From Anaerolineales bacterium (lineage in GTDB: Bacteria > Chloroflexota > Anaerolineae > 4572-78 > J111): a DNA stretch of 64,000 nucleotides. A program made the position numbers and the translations under genes. Where the stretch lies: assembly GCA_020634935.1 (NCBI GenBank), contig JACKAT010000006.1:102507-166506 (forward strand). Reading direction: 5' to 3'. The notes under the pieces were generated by a model. The model had not been told where the DNA came from. It made no database searches and was given only the letters and a program-made list of their open reading frames with translations. Numbering within the stretch: position 1 is the first letter of the stretch; each line of letters starts with the position of its first letter. This document shows positions 1 to 10,095 of the stretch, piece by piece.

Positions 1-11
1 AATTTGCGTTG

Positions 12-284
12 AGAAACATGCCAAAAAAGTGCGGGAGATGCTAAAAAAAGCGCGGAAGATGGTAAAAAAAGCACAGAAAGGGTCTGAAAAATATAAGAAA
101 CGTTATATTTGCGTTGGAAAGGCTTAAAAAAAGGACGGAAAGTCTTAAAAGAAGCACAGAAACCGTTAAGAAAAGGACAGAAAGTCTTAAAAGAAGCATA
201 GAAACTGTTAAAAGAAGCACAGAAACCGTTAAAAAAAGCACGGAAACAAGCCCAAAAAGGCGGGAGATAGTCGAGAAAAGGATC
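12..284 (+). repeat. 21-bp tandem array encoding Lys/Glu/Thr heptads
   Basis: From 117 to 284 there are about eight 21-bp units of the form GAAAxxxTTAAAAxAAGxAC; the last two are degenerate. A more diverged set of similar units lies at 12-104. Each set is preceded by TTGCGTTG (4-11 and 109-116). In one plus frame the second array reads as heptads such as KRSTETV and would give a charged 105-residue peptide from a TTG at 114 to 431, but its C-terminal part runs into a separate palindromic element (331-393). The first array is open in another frame, entering from the left window edge and stopping at about 127. I see no clear ribosome site and treat this as an expanded repeat, possibly a decayed coiled-coil gene. 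Confidence 0.6.
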
Positions 285-330
285 GCCAGTCATAACCCGG
301 ACGAGCTAAACAATGAAGTAGCTAACTCAT

Positions 331-393
331 TTGAGCTAACCGGACGTTTATTTTTGGCAAAAAGTGACTGTCACCTTTTGAACTGCGTAACTC
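331..393 (-). repeat. Half copy of palindromic element family A
   Basis: The sequence ends in GTGACTGTCACC, then TTTTGAACTGCGTAACTC. Read on the minus strand it matches the left half of the complete elements at 4981-5105 and 20595-20720, including the GACAGTCAC core and the GAACGTCCGTTTAGCTC-like interior. The other half is missing, so this is a truncated copy. The stretch 394-593 holds no gene or clear motif other than the ribosome site of the next gene. Confidence 0.7.
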
Positions 394-593
394 CTAACGT
401 ATCCAAATCGGTGAGTAGGGATTATACGTAAATCTACGTACAACAACCGCCGTCCAGGGGTCTGTATATGTACTTTAGTCCTATAAAATAAGGGACTTTC
501 GGGCGAAAAATATAAGTACCTTTACCTCTATACAAAGAATGGGCATTATTGTAAGCTAAAATTACATAAACTAGAACTTCATTGGAGGAGATT

Positions 594-1418
594 ATGTCTA
601 TTACTCAAACCGATCTAAGAGTACGTGTAAAAAAATTTGTGACCAACGGTAAGCACCCCGACTGTCAGGCGGTGCTTGCCGCCAGCGGCTATGGAGAGAG
701 CCAGTTAGCCGCCGGTGAGGCGCTGCTGGATGCCTGGCAGGAAGCCAGAGAGAAGGTAAAAGGGCTGGGGACTATTAAGAAGTCGGCCACCCAAGCCGAA
801 CGGTCGGCCGAACGGTCGGCTCAACTGGAAGCGACGGCGCTGCGCGAGGCGGTGCGCACCTTGTGGATGGAAGATGAAGCTACTTTGGAGCAGTTTGATC
901 TGGTCAACTACCGGCGCCCACCCAAACGCAGCGTAAAACAGACCAACGGCTCAACTAATGGGGATGGCTCGACGGCTGAAGCACCGGCCACTGAGGCCAG
1001 CAATGGGGACAGCCCCACCGCTGAGACACCGGCCAACGGATCGAGCAACGGCAAAACTAACGGCAGCGGTTGGGTTTCGGATTACCAATTGGGTACGCCG
1101 CAACGCATTGCTCGCTGGCGGGTGTTATTTAGCATGGTCGGCAAGCTGGCTGAGGCTAAGCAGGCCAAGCTGGCTGAATTCGGCTGGGATGGCGCTCACG
1201 TCGATCAGGCGCTGAGTCTGGTGGAAAAGTATGCCCAGGCCGACGCGGCCCAGCAAAAGAAGATTAAGGTGGTTGAGCTTAGCCAGGCCGCGGCCCAGCA
1301 AGCCGAGCAGGAGCTCCGCCGCTGGTATCTGCAGGCCAGCCGTCTGACCCGTTCAGCCATCAAACGGCGGGTATCGCCGGATCAACAGCAGTACATGCGG
1401 GATTTGTTGGGGCTGTAG
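594..1418 (+). CDS. Hypothetical protein with Asn/Gly/Thr-rich linker
   Basis: A 274-residue protein of unknown function. The ATG at 594 is chosen because GGAGGAG ends four bases before it; a TTG at 582 in the same frame lies inside that ribosome site. An N-terminal charged helical part of about 105 residues is followed by a low-complexity linker (about 113-160) rich in Asn, Gly, Ser, Thr and Ala. A C-terminal helical part (about 165-274) is rich in Ala, Gln and Lys with a basic end. No signal peptide, membrane segment, metal site or enzyme motif was seen. The coding pattern is regular and GC-rich compared with the A-rich repeats upstream, which supports a real gene. No family was recognised. 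Confidence 0.75.
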   Translation: MSITQTDLRVRVKKFVTNGKHPDCQAVLAASGYGESQLAAGEALLDAWQEAREKVKGLGTIKKSATQAERSAERSAQLEATALREAVRTLWMEDEATLEQFDLVNYRRPPKRSVKQTNGSTNGDGSTAEAPATEASNGDSPTAETPANGSSNGKTNGSGWVSDYQLGTPQRIARWRVLFSMVGKLAEAKQAKLAEFGWDGAHVDQALSLVEKYAQADAAQQKKIKVVELSQAAAQQAEQELRRWYLQASRLTRSAIKRRVSPDQQQYMRDLLGL

Positions 1419-1546
1419 CCGGCAGCCGACCGGCGACTGACGATAGTGACCACTAACCCCAACTCTCGACGGGGCGGAGGTTTATCCGCTGCCGATACCC
1501 ATAAGATTTTAATCCCACGCCCGGTTGAAGGGACAAACTCAATTCT

Positions 1547-1590
1547 GATTAGGATGGGTTACAGATATTGCCTCGTAACCCATCCTAATC
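1547..1590. repeat. Perfect 16-bp hairpin
   Basis: GATTAGGATGGGTTAC at 1547-1562 is the exact reverse complement of 1575-1590, with a 12-base loop. It has no T-run on either side, so it is not a typical intrinsic terminator, although it lies 130 bases after the hypothetical gene. Confidence 0.7.
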
Positions 1591-1645
1591 CGATCAACGC
1601 GTATATTAGCCAACTGATACCTACCAGATATCGAACATCTTTACG

Positions 1646-1690
1646 TATCTTTTATGGTGCGCCCTCTATGTTTATCCGATAAATACTTAA
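1646..1690 (+). repeat. Direct repeat copy 1, upstream of first chemoreceptor
   Basis: The stretch around CTTTTATGG...CCCTCT...TATCCGATAAAT resembles 4909-4957 at roughly three quarters of positions by eye. One copy precedes each of the two chemoreceptor genes. Confidence 0.45.
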
Positions 1691-1694
1691 CCCC

Positions 1695-1827
1695 AGTTGC
1701 CACCGTTTACCGAAAAGACCTGTAGGGTTTCCGAAATGGCGTTATCCCGACCAGAATTCGGATATTTAACGCCATTTCTTGTCAAAGTTAGGGTCGAAAC
1801 CCTACAGGTCTGGAAGGGTAGCAACTT
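1695..1827. repeat. Palindromic element family B, copy 1
   Basis: Outer ends AGTTGCCACC (1695-1704) and GGGTAGCAACTT (1816-1827) are inverted, and so are inner arms AGACCTGTAGGGTTTC (1716-1731) and GAAACCCTACAGGTCT (1796-1811). The core (AAATGGCGTTATCCCGACC...) recurs in reverse complement at 44797-44920. This looks like a non-autonomous mobile element of about 130 bp. Confidence 0.7.
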
Positions 1828-1933
1828 GAGTTACTTATAGAAGGGACTTACTCTGCTCTGGGTAAGGGCAGCCCCTAAATTGTTTAATAAGCCGTTAGAA
1901 CCCATATTCATCTCAGGAGAAAAATAAAAATAA

Positions 1934-4684
1934 ATGAATCACCAGACAGCAACAGTTTATTCCTTGCCAGGCCCCAAACAGAGACGCTCCCTATTTAATG
2001 TTATTAGCAGCTCATTGAAAGCCCAGTTGATGGGCTTGTTGCTGGCGATAGCCTTAGTTCCGCTCATCGTCGCCGGGGTCATTACCTATTTCAACGCCAA
2101 GGCGGCGATCGAAACCGAGGCCACGAATAAACTGATCGCCGTGCGAGATATCAAAGCCTTACAAATTCAGAACTATTTTGGTCGACTTGAAAGTCAAGTA
2201 CGCACGCTATCTGAGGACCGGATGATAGTGGACGCGATGAGCGAGTTCAAAACGGCATTCCACCGCTTCGGTGGTGAGCCGCCGCTGACGGATGATAAAT
2301 TGAAGGTTTTGCGCGACTATTACCAGAATGAATATTTAGCGCGACTAAACCTCAATCTCCCAGAGCCGGTCAGCTTAGATACCTATTTCCCGACCGACCC
2401 GCAAGTTCAAATGGCTCAATATCTCTACATCGCCGCCAACCCCCAACTAACGGACCAGAAATATTTATTAAACGAGGCCGAAGATGGGAGCCATTACAGC
2501 CAAATTCATCAGCGCTACCACCCCCTTATTCGCCACTATCTGGAAGAGTTTGGTTATTACGATATCGCTCTGGTTGACTCGGAGACAGGACATATTGTTT
2601 ACACGGTTTTCAAAGAGGTCGATTACGGCACCAGTTTGTTGACGGGGCCTTATAGTAACACCAATATTGCTAAAGCTTTCCGCGCCGCCAATGAGGCCAC
2701 CGATCCTAACTTTGTCTATCTGGTCGACTTTGAAAATTATTATCCCTCATATAATGCCCCGGCGGCCTTTATCGCCTCACCGATATTTGATGGGATGGAG
2801 CGGGTGGGCGTCCTTATTTTTCAGATGCCTCTTGCTCGGATTAACGCTATGATGCAAGAGCGATCCGGTTTAGGCGAAACCGGCGAGACGATTCTGATTA
2901 GCTCGGACGATTTTTTACTGCGATCGGCATCCCGCTTTAGCGAGGAACCCACCATCTTTAAACAAAAGGCCGATACAACTGCTACCCGGGCTTCGGCGGC
3001 CGGCGAAACGGGGGTCAAGACCAGTACCGACTATCTAGGTCAGGCCACCATCATTGCCCATAGGCCTTTGGAATTATCCGGTTTGAATTGGTCGCTCAAC
3101 GCCAAGCAAAATCAGGATGAAATGTTTGCGGCGGCCAACACCCTCCGCAACACACTCATCGGGCTGGTGGTCATGGTGACGCTGGTGGTCATCGGGCTCG
3201 CTTTTATGATAGCCCGGACGGTTACCCGGCCGCTGATCGCTATGGCCAACGCCGCTCATGGCCTGGCGCAGGGCGATATCGATCAAACCGTCCAGGTCAA
3301 CAGCCGGAATGAAATCGGGTTGATGGCGCAGGCTTTTACGGATATGATCGCTTATTTCAAAGAGATGGGCGAGGCGGCTGATCGGCTGGCGCAGGGTAAC
3401 CTGACTGTCAGCATTCAACCTCGGTCGGAGCGTGATGCGCTTGGGCGGGCTTTTCAGGGGATGATCAACAGCCTGCGTCATATCATAACCGAGGTGACTT
3501 ACAATGCGACCAATCTGGGCGCAGCCTCCGGCCAACTCAGCAGCGTGGCTGAGCAGGCCAGCCAGACGACTAACCAGATTAGTGTGACCATTCAACAGTT
3601 AGCGGCCGGGGCGCAGCAGCAATCCGACTCAGCGGTATACACTAAGTCGTCCATTGAACAAGTGACCCAGGCCATTGACGGCATCGCTCTGGGCGCTCAA
3701 GAACAAGCCGAAGCGATTTCCCGGTCCGCTCATATTGCTCATCAAATGGATACCGCGATCCAACAAGTAACCGCCAACGCTCAAGCCGGGGCCAACGGCG
3801 CTTCGAACGCCGCCCAGACGGCTCGCCACGGGGCCAGCATTGTTGAGGATACGATCCAGGGCATGCACACCATCAAAGCCAAAGTGGGCGTTTCGGCGCA
3901 AAAGATGCAGGAAATGGGCCACCGGTCTGAATTGATTGGGGCTATTGTGGAAACGATCGACGATATTGCCTCGCAAACGAATCTGCTGGCCCTCAATGCG
4001 GCCATCGAAGCGGCTCGGGCCGGCGAACACGGCAAAGGCTTCGCCGTGGTGGCCGATGAAGTGCGTAAGCTGGCCGAAAAATCGGCCAACGCCACGGAAG
4101 AGATTACCCGCCTGGTTAAGGATATTCAGCAGTCGGTTACGGAAGCGGTGTCGGCTATGGAAATAGGCGCAAATGAGGTGGAAAGCGGGGTTAGCCGAGC
4201 CAATGACGCCGGTCAGGCGCTGGTCGATATCCTCCAGGCCGTTGAAACCGTAGGAACTCAGGTCAAAAAGATTTCGACGGCCGCGCAGCAGATGACCATC
4301 TCTTCCAATGAATTGGTGAGTGTGATGGAGAGTGTGTCGGCTGTGGTGGAAGAGAACAGCGCCGCCGCTGAAGAGATAGCCGCCAGCGCCAGCGAGGTCT
4401 CCCACGCTATCGACAGCGTTGCCCGGGTGACCGAAGAGAACAGCGCCGCAGTGGAACAGGTGAGCGCCGCGTCGGAACAGATGAGCGCCCAAGTGCATGA
4501 GGTGAGTGATTCGGCCCAAATTCTCAATACGATGGCTCAAGACCTGAAAGCAGCGGTGAGTCACTTCAAACTTAACGCTCCGGGAACAGATACCCCTGAA
4601 TCCATTCGCCACGAGACTAGCCCAGACCAAGCGTTAATGCCTGAACTCAGTCTGGTGAATGGTAGCAGTTACCAGACGTATTGA
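1934..4684 (+). CDS. Methyl-accepting chemotaxis protein (dCache-like sensor)
   Basis: A 916-residue chemoreceptor of the inner membrane, expected to signal to CheA/CheW, which are not in this window. One membrane segment lies at about 33-53. It is followed by a large extracytoplasmic sensor region of about 350 residues with a Cache-like pattern, a second membrane segment at about 405-427, two consecutive HAMP segments (about 429-530), and the coiled-coil signalling domain. The conserved hairpin tip is at about 680-715 (QTNLLALNAAIEAARAGEHG, then GFAVVADEVRKLAE). An AGGAG lies 14 bases before the ATG, which is long but usable. The C-terminus shows no receptor-methylase tether. It is a paralogue of the next gene; their signalling domains are close even at DNA level. 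The ligand is unknown. Confidence 0.93.
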   Translation: MNHQTATVYSLPGPKQRRSLFNVISSSLKAQLMGLLLAIALVPLIVAGVITYFNAKAAIETEATNKLIAVRDIKALQIQNYFGRLESQVRTLSEDRMIVDAMSEFKTAFHRFGGEPPLTDDKLKVLRDYYQNEYLARLNLNLPEPVSLDTYFPTDPQVQMAQYLYIAANPQLTDQKYLLNEAEDGSHYSQIHQRYHPLIRHYLEEFGYYDIALVDSETGHIVYTVFKEVDYGTSLLTGPYSNTNIAKAFRAANEATDPNFVYLVDFENYYPSYNAPAAFIASPIFDGMERVGVLIFQMPLARINAMMQERSGLGETGETILISSDDFLLRSASRFSEEPTIFKQKADTTATRASAAGETGVKTSTDYLGQATIIAHRPLELSGLNWSLNAKQNQDEMFAAANTLRNTLIGLVVMVTLVVIGLAFMIARTVTRPLIAMANAAHGLAQGDIDQTVQVNSRNEIGLMAQAFTDMIAYFKEMGEAADRLAQGNLTVSIQPRSERDALGRAFQGMINSLRHIITEVTYNATNLGAASGQLSSVAEQASQTTNQISVTIQQLAAGAQQQSDSAVYTKSSIEQVTQAIDGIALGAQEQAEAISRSAHIAHQMDTAIQQVTANAQAGANGASNAAQTARHGASIVEDTIQGMHTIKAKVGVSAQKMQEMGHRSELIGAIVETIDDIASQTNLLALNAAIEAARAGEHGKGFAVVADEVRKLAEKSANATEEITRLVKDIQQSVTEAVSAMEIGANEVESGVSRANDAGQALVDILQAVETVGTQVKKISTAAQQMTISSNELVSVMESVSAVVEENSAAAEEIAASASEVSHAIDSVARVTEENSAAVEQVSAASEQMSAQVHEVSDSAQILNTMAQDLKAAVSHFKLNAPGTDTPESIRHETSPDQALMPELSLVNGSSYQTY

Positions 4685-4908
4685 TAGCGACCTGAATTGA
4701 CTCGAAAACCATAAAAATTCGCGCTGTTACCTGTCGGGAAAATGGGTGGCAATCATTTAAATAGTGATTGTTACCTATTTTCGATCAAATGCAGCGTTTC
4801 TATCAGAACTCGCTAGACCTTCAAGAGTACGACGGTTTGAGCAATCGCGCTACAAAAAGGTGTTCCTATCTACTCGAAAGGCGGAGATGTTGATAATAAG
4901 CTATCTTT

Positions 4909-4957
4909 TACGCAACTTTTATGGCGTCCCTCTCCGATTATCCGATAAATTCTATAC
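4909..4957 (+). repeat. Direct repeat copy 2, upstream of second chemoreceptor
   Basis: Matches 1646-1690 (ACTTTTATGGCGTCCCTCT...TTATCCGATAAAT). The intergenic stretch 4685-5141 otherwise holds the palindromic element at 4981-5105 and no gene. Confidence 0.45.
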
Positions 4958-4980
4958 CGTTTGTTTTTAACCAACTTAGG

Positions 4981-5105
4981 ACTTACGCAGTTAGGTGTAA
5001 TGAACAGGGTGACAGTCACTTTTTGCCGAAAATGAACGTCCGTTTAGCTCAAACAGGTCGATCTATCACGCCCAAGTGACTGTCACCTTTTGAACTGCGT
5101 AACTC
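4981..5105. repeat. Palindromic element family A, complete copy
   Basis: Begins ACTTACGCAGTT and ends AACTGCGTAACTC. Inside the ends, GGTGACAGTCAC and GTGACTGTCACC are also inverted. The interior (GAACGTCCGTTTAGCTCAAACAGG) is shared with 20595-20720 and with the half copy at 331-393. It resembles a miniature inverted-repeat element and lies 36 bases before a chemoreceptor start. Confidence 0.8.
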
Positions 5106-5141
5106 ATACAACTATTATCATGCATAATCTGGGAGCTTTAA

Positions 5142-7571
5142 TTGAATATTTTCAAAAATTTCTCTGTTGGAACAAAAATCTTAGCCGGAAATTTCATCGC
5201 GTTGGCCTTGATGATCGTGGTGGGCGGGGTAGCCATCGTCCAGCTCAACACGATTGATAGCACCGTTTCTGATTTGGCCAATAGCTTAGCTGTTGACCAG
5301 CATTTGGCCGACCAGATAGAGTCTAAAATATTGCTGGTCCGTTTTTACGCCAACAAATATATTCGCGACCAAAAATCCGAAGACCTGACCCATTATCAGG
5401 AAGCGCTGACTGGCATTGAAACGTTGTTGACTGAAGCGGATACAAAAATTATTAAACCTCAACGGGTTGAAATGCTGCACCAAGTTGAAACCGGCGTCCA
5501 AACCTATAAATCCACCTTTGCCGAAGTCACCCAATTGATTGCCGACCGCGAGCAAACAGTTAGCACCATCTTAGACATTGAAGGGCCGCTGGCTCAACAA
5601 AAGTTAGACCAATTGGCTCAAGTGGCTTTTGATGATAGCGATTTCGAAGTCGCTTACCATTCCTTGAAAGCTAACGAAGCTTTGGAACTGATGCGATTGA
5701 ATGCTTTCCGATACCTGGAGCACGGGGATGAGAGTTGGCTCGTAAAGTTTGAGGAGCACCATACTGAAGCAAAAGCGGCTTTTGACTCAATAAAGATTAA
5801 TAGGCAAAACGCAAACTGGCGCGAGTTGATAGCCGAAGCAGCAGCGGCGGTCGAACACTATGCTGAGGGCTTTGCTACCCTGCATAGTGATTACTCACAC
5901 CAGAACGAATTGATCGAAACTCAACTCAATGTGGTCGGGCCGCAAATTCGTCAAACGGCTGCAGACATATCGGCCAGTGTTCAAGCCGATTTTCAAGCCC
6001 AAAATGCAGCGACAACGAGTTTTGTCGTTCAAAGTATGACCCTTTTAGGTGTTATTATGGCTGTGGCTGTTGTAGTGGTAACGGTCATAGCCCTCTTCTT
6101 GGCCCGTACCATTGCTAGGACGGTAAATATTGTAACTTGCGCCGCGGTTGGTATTGCTGAAGGCGATTTGGAGCAGTGGGTGGAAGTTGATAGCCATGAT
6201 GAGCTAGGGAGGATGGCGGCGGCTTTCCAGCAGATGATTTCTCATTTGAAACAGATGGCCTCGATCACCGACCGATTAGCTCAAGGAGACCTGACCACCG
6301 ATATCGAACCGAAATCGGAGCGAGATGTATTAGGCACTGCCCTGGCTCGAATGATCACCCACCTGCGCCAGTTGGTGGGGCAGATGACCGACAACGCCAC
6401 TAACGTCGCCAGGTCCTCTACGCAATTAACGGCCACCGCCGAGCAGACCGGCCAGACCACCAGCCAGATTAGAGCCACCATGCATCAATTGGCCTCGGCA
6501 GCGCAGCAGCAATCTGCCTCAGCCTTACAAACTAAAACCTCAATTGACCAAATTGCCCGTGCCATTGACGGCGTAGCTCACGGCGCTCAAGAACAGGCTG
6601 CGGCGGTGGCTGAATCAGCCAGTATTACTAATCAGATCAGCCTGGCTATCCAGCAGATAGCCGCCAACGCCCAAGCCGGCGCCAGCGGCGCCTCGAATGC
6701 CGCTCAGACCGCTCGCCACGGAGCCAGCATTGTTGATGATAGCATTCGCGGGATGCACACCATCAAGACCAAAGTCGGTCTGTCGGCGCAAAGGGTGCAG
6801 GAAATGGGCCAACGGTCTCAACGAATTGGAGCTATTGTGGCCACTATTGAAGAGATCGCCGCGCAAACCAACTTGCTGGCCTTGAATGCCGCTATCGAAG
6901 CGGCTCGGGCCGGGGAACACGGTAAAGGCTTTGCTGTAGTGGCCGATGAAGTTCGCAAACTGGCCGAGAAGTCCACCACTGCGACCGGTGAGATTGCCGA
7001 GATTATTCAGACTATCCAGCAATCGGTGACAGAAGCTGTCACGGCGATGGAGGATGGCGCTGCCGAGGTGGAAAGTGGGGTCGGTCGAGCCAATGAAGCC
7101 GGTCAGAGTTTGGCCGGCATCCTGAAAGCAGTGGAAGCTCTGGATGACCAGGTCAAAGAAATTTCCCTGGCCGCACAACATATGAGCAATTCTTCTAAGG
7201 TGCTGGTCCGGGCAATGGAGCGCGTCTCGGCGGTAGTGGAAGAGAACAGCGCCGCCACTGAAGAGATGGCCGCCAGTTCTAATGATGTTGCGCAAACCGT
7301 TGACAATATTGCTCGGGTGAGCCAGGAAAACAGTATTACCGTGGAAGAGGTGAGCTTCTCAATAGAGAAAATGGGGACTCAGGTACAGGAGGTCAGCACC
7401 TCGGCGCAAACCCTAGACGAGATGGCCCAAAGTCTAAAAGAAGTGGTGGCTCAGTTTAAACTGAATAAAGTAGAAATTGATAAAGGGAGTCTGCCCCGGC
7501 TCTACGCTGTCCAACCCAGACAAGGGGAACATGAGCCGGTTCTCGTCAACGGTAATGGCTACCATATTTAG
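5142..7571 (+). CDS. Methyl-accepting chemotaxis protein (four-helix sensor)
   Basis: An 809-residue chemoreceptor. The TTG start at 5142 is preceded by GGGAG at a 6-base spacing, and an N-terminal MNIFKNF leads directly into the first membrane segment (about 14-34). The periplasmic region (about 35-298) is helical and Gln/Glu-rich, like a four-helix-bundle sensor, unlike the Cache-type region of the preceding receptor. A second membrane segment (about 299-324), two HAMP segments and the signalling domain follow, with the hairpin tip at about 573-610. The signalling half is strongly similar to the upstream receptor, which suggests duplication followed by sensor exchange. The ligand is unknown. 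Confidence 0.93.
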   Translation: MNIFKNFSVGTKILAGNFIALALMIVVGGVAIVQLNTIDSTVSDLANSLAVDQHLADQIESKILLVRFYANKYIRDQKSEDLTHYQEALTGIETLLTEADTKIIKPQRVEMLHQVETGVQTYKSTFAEVTQLIADREQTVSTILDIEGPLAQQKLDQLAQVAFDDSDFEVAYHSLKANEALELMRLNAFRYLEHGDESWLVKFEEHHTEAKAAFDSIKINRQNANWRELIAEAAAAVEHYAEGFATLHSDYSHQNELIETQLNVVGPQIRQTAADISASVQADFQAQNAATTSFVVQSMTLLGVIMAVAVVVVTVIALFLARTIARTVNIVTCAAVGIAEGDLEQWVEVDSHDELGRMAAAFQQMISHLKQMASITDRLAQGDLTTDIEPKSERDVLGTALARMITHLRQLVGQMTDNATNVARSSTQLTATAEQTGQTTSQIRATMHQLASAAQQQSASALQTKTSIDQIARAIDGVAHGAQEQAAAVAESASITNQISLAIQQIAANAQAGASGASNAAQTARHGASIVDDSIRGMHTIKTKVGLSAQRVQEMGQRSQRIGAIVATIEEIAAQTNLLALNAAIEAARAGEHGKGFAVVADEVRKLAEKSTTATGEIAEIIQTIQQSVTEAVTAMEDGAAEVESGVGRANEAGQSLAGILKAVEALDDQVKEISLAAQHMSNSSKVLVRAMERVSAVVEENSAATEEMAASSNDVAQTVDNIARVSQENSITVEEVSFSIEKMGTQVQEVSTSAQTLDEMAQSLKEVVAQFKLNKVEIDKGSLPRLYAVQPRQGEHEPVLVNGNGYHI

Positions 7572-7649
7572 TAATATCCGTATTAATTGAGTGACAGCCA
7601 GAGAAGGGCTTGGAGGACAAAATTAAATTTAGCCGGAGCATCGTTCCAG

Positions 7650-7850
7650 GGAGCATTTCACGTTTGGGGTAAACTGGTCCCTTGAATTGCTGAGGCCGCT
7701 GAAAACCCTGAAATCGCTGATTTTCAATTGAAACGCCATTAACTGGGGCTAAATCGGGCGACTTCCGTCACAAGTTTAACCCTTCAGCGCTTTCATACTT
7801 TCTCAGCGTATTCAGCGATTCAAATTTGCCCCAAATAGAAACGCACCCTC
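7650..7850. repeat. Imperfect long inverted repeat with CGCTGA runs
   Basis: TTTGGGGTAAA...TTGAATTGCTGA (about 7664-7705) pairs imperfectly with the reverse complement of 7796-7838 (TCAGCGATTCAAATTTGCCCC). Repeated CGCTGA motifs resemble those at 62045-62095. No gene is seen in 7572-7863. Confidence 0.5.
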
Positions 7851-7863
7851 GTTCCAGCCCTAA

Positions 7864-7892
7864 TTGACACCCTTACTGTTTCATGCTACACT
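7864..7892 (+). promoter_or_regulatory. Sigma-70 type promoter for thrS
   Basis: TTGACA at 7864-7869 and TACACT at 7887-7892 are separated by 17 bases. The expected transcript start is near 7899, about 120 bases before the thrS ATG, with an intrinsic terminator in between. Confidence 0.7.
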
Positions 7893-7926
7893 CTTTTAAC
7901 ATGCCAAGCAAGTCAAGCACGAAGAT

Positions 7927-7957
7927 GAACCTCGCCCCAGTGGGGGTGAGGTTTTTT
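7927..7957 (+). terminator. Terminator-like hairpin in the thrS leader
   Basis: AACCTCGCCCC and GGGGGTGAGGTT form a strong stem with a very short loop, followed by a run of six T (TTTTTTGTCTTT). It lies about 28 bases after the predicted transcript start and 62 bases before thrS. It could be an attenuator or the end of a small RNA of about 60 bases. A 23-codon frame (ATG 7901 to TAA 7970-7972) runs through the hairpin and has a single Thr codon, so classical leader-peptide attenuation is not evident. Confidence 0.7.
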
Positions 7958-8018
7958 GTCTTTATAAAATAACAGACGACAAATCGTACCATACCTAATC
8001 CATCCCAGGAGTACAGCT

Positions 8019-9842
<1,824 letters not shown>

Positions 9843-10090
9843 GTTAGGGAGTTCGTGGAGTTTATAGAGTTTGTAAAGTTTATGGCGTTCGTTGAGTTGG
9901 CTGAGAGAATTGTTCGTATCTTCTCAGCAACTTGAAAAAACAACAACAGATGTAAAAATAAACGAATAGAGAAAGATAAAATCGGTTGATTTCTTAATTC
10001 GTTGTTGCAGACCTCGAAAAGTTGAGACGTAGTTGAATGCCTCCAACTCTATGAACTCATAAAACTCATAAAACTCCACAAACTCTTTTA
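9843..10090. repeat. AAACTC/GAGTTT low-complexity runs between thrS and the PKD gene
   Basis: About 9843-9900 is made of GAGTTxxTAGAGTTTGTAAAG-like units and 10045-10090 of the complementary ACTCATAAAACTC units, so the 250-base gap between convergent genes has inverted ends. A GTATCTTCTCA at 9916-9926 recurs at 22118. Similar runs occur at 17403-17540 and 42100-42184. Confidence 0.6.
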
Positions 10091-10095
10091 CATTC

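Noticed and set aside
1446..1682. 78-codon frame after the hypothetical gene
   Set aside because: It spans a perfect hairpin and a repeat shared with 4909-4957, lacks a ribosome site and has no domain-like composition.
3629..4630. Long minus-strand frame opposite the first chemoreceptor
   Set aside because: It mirrors the Ala/Glu-rich receptor signalling domain; the receptor on the plus strand is clearly the gene, and a similar shadow lies opposite the second receptor.
7864..8018. T-box riboswitch before thrS
   Set aside because: The leader is only about 120 bases, no T-box sequence (TGGNACCGCG) is present, and only one Thr codon occurs in the leader frame.
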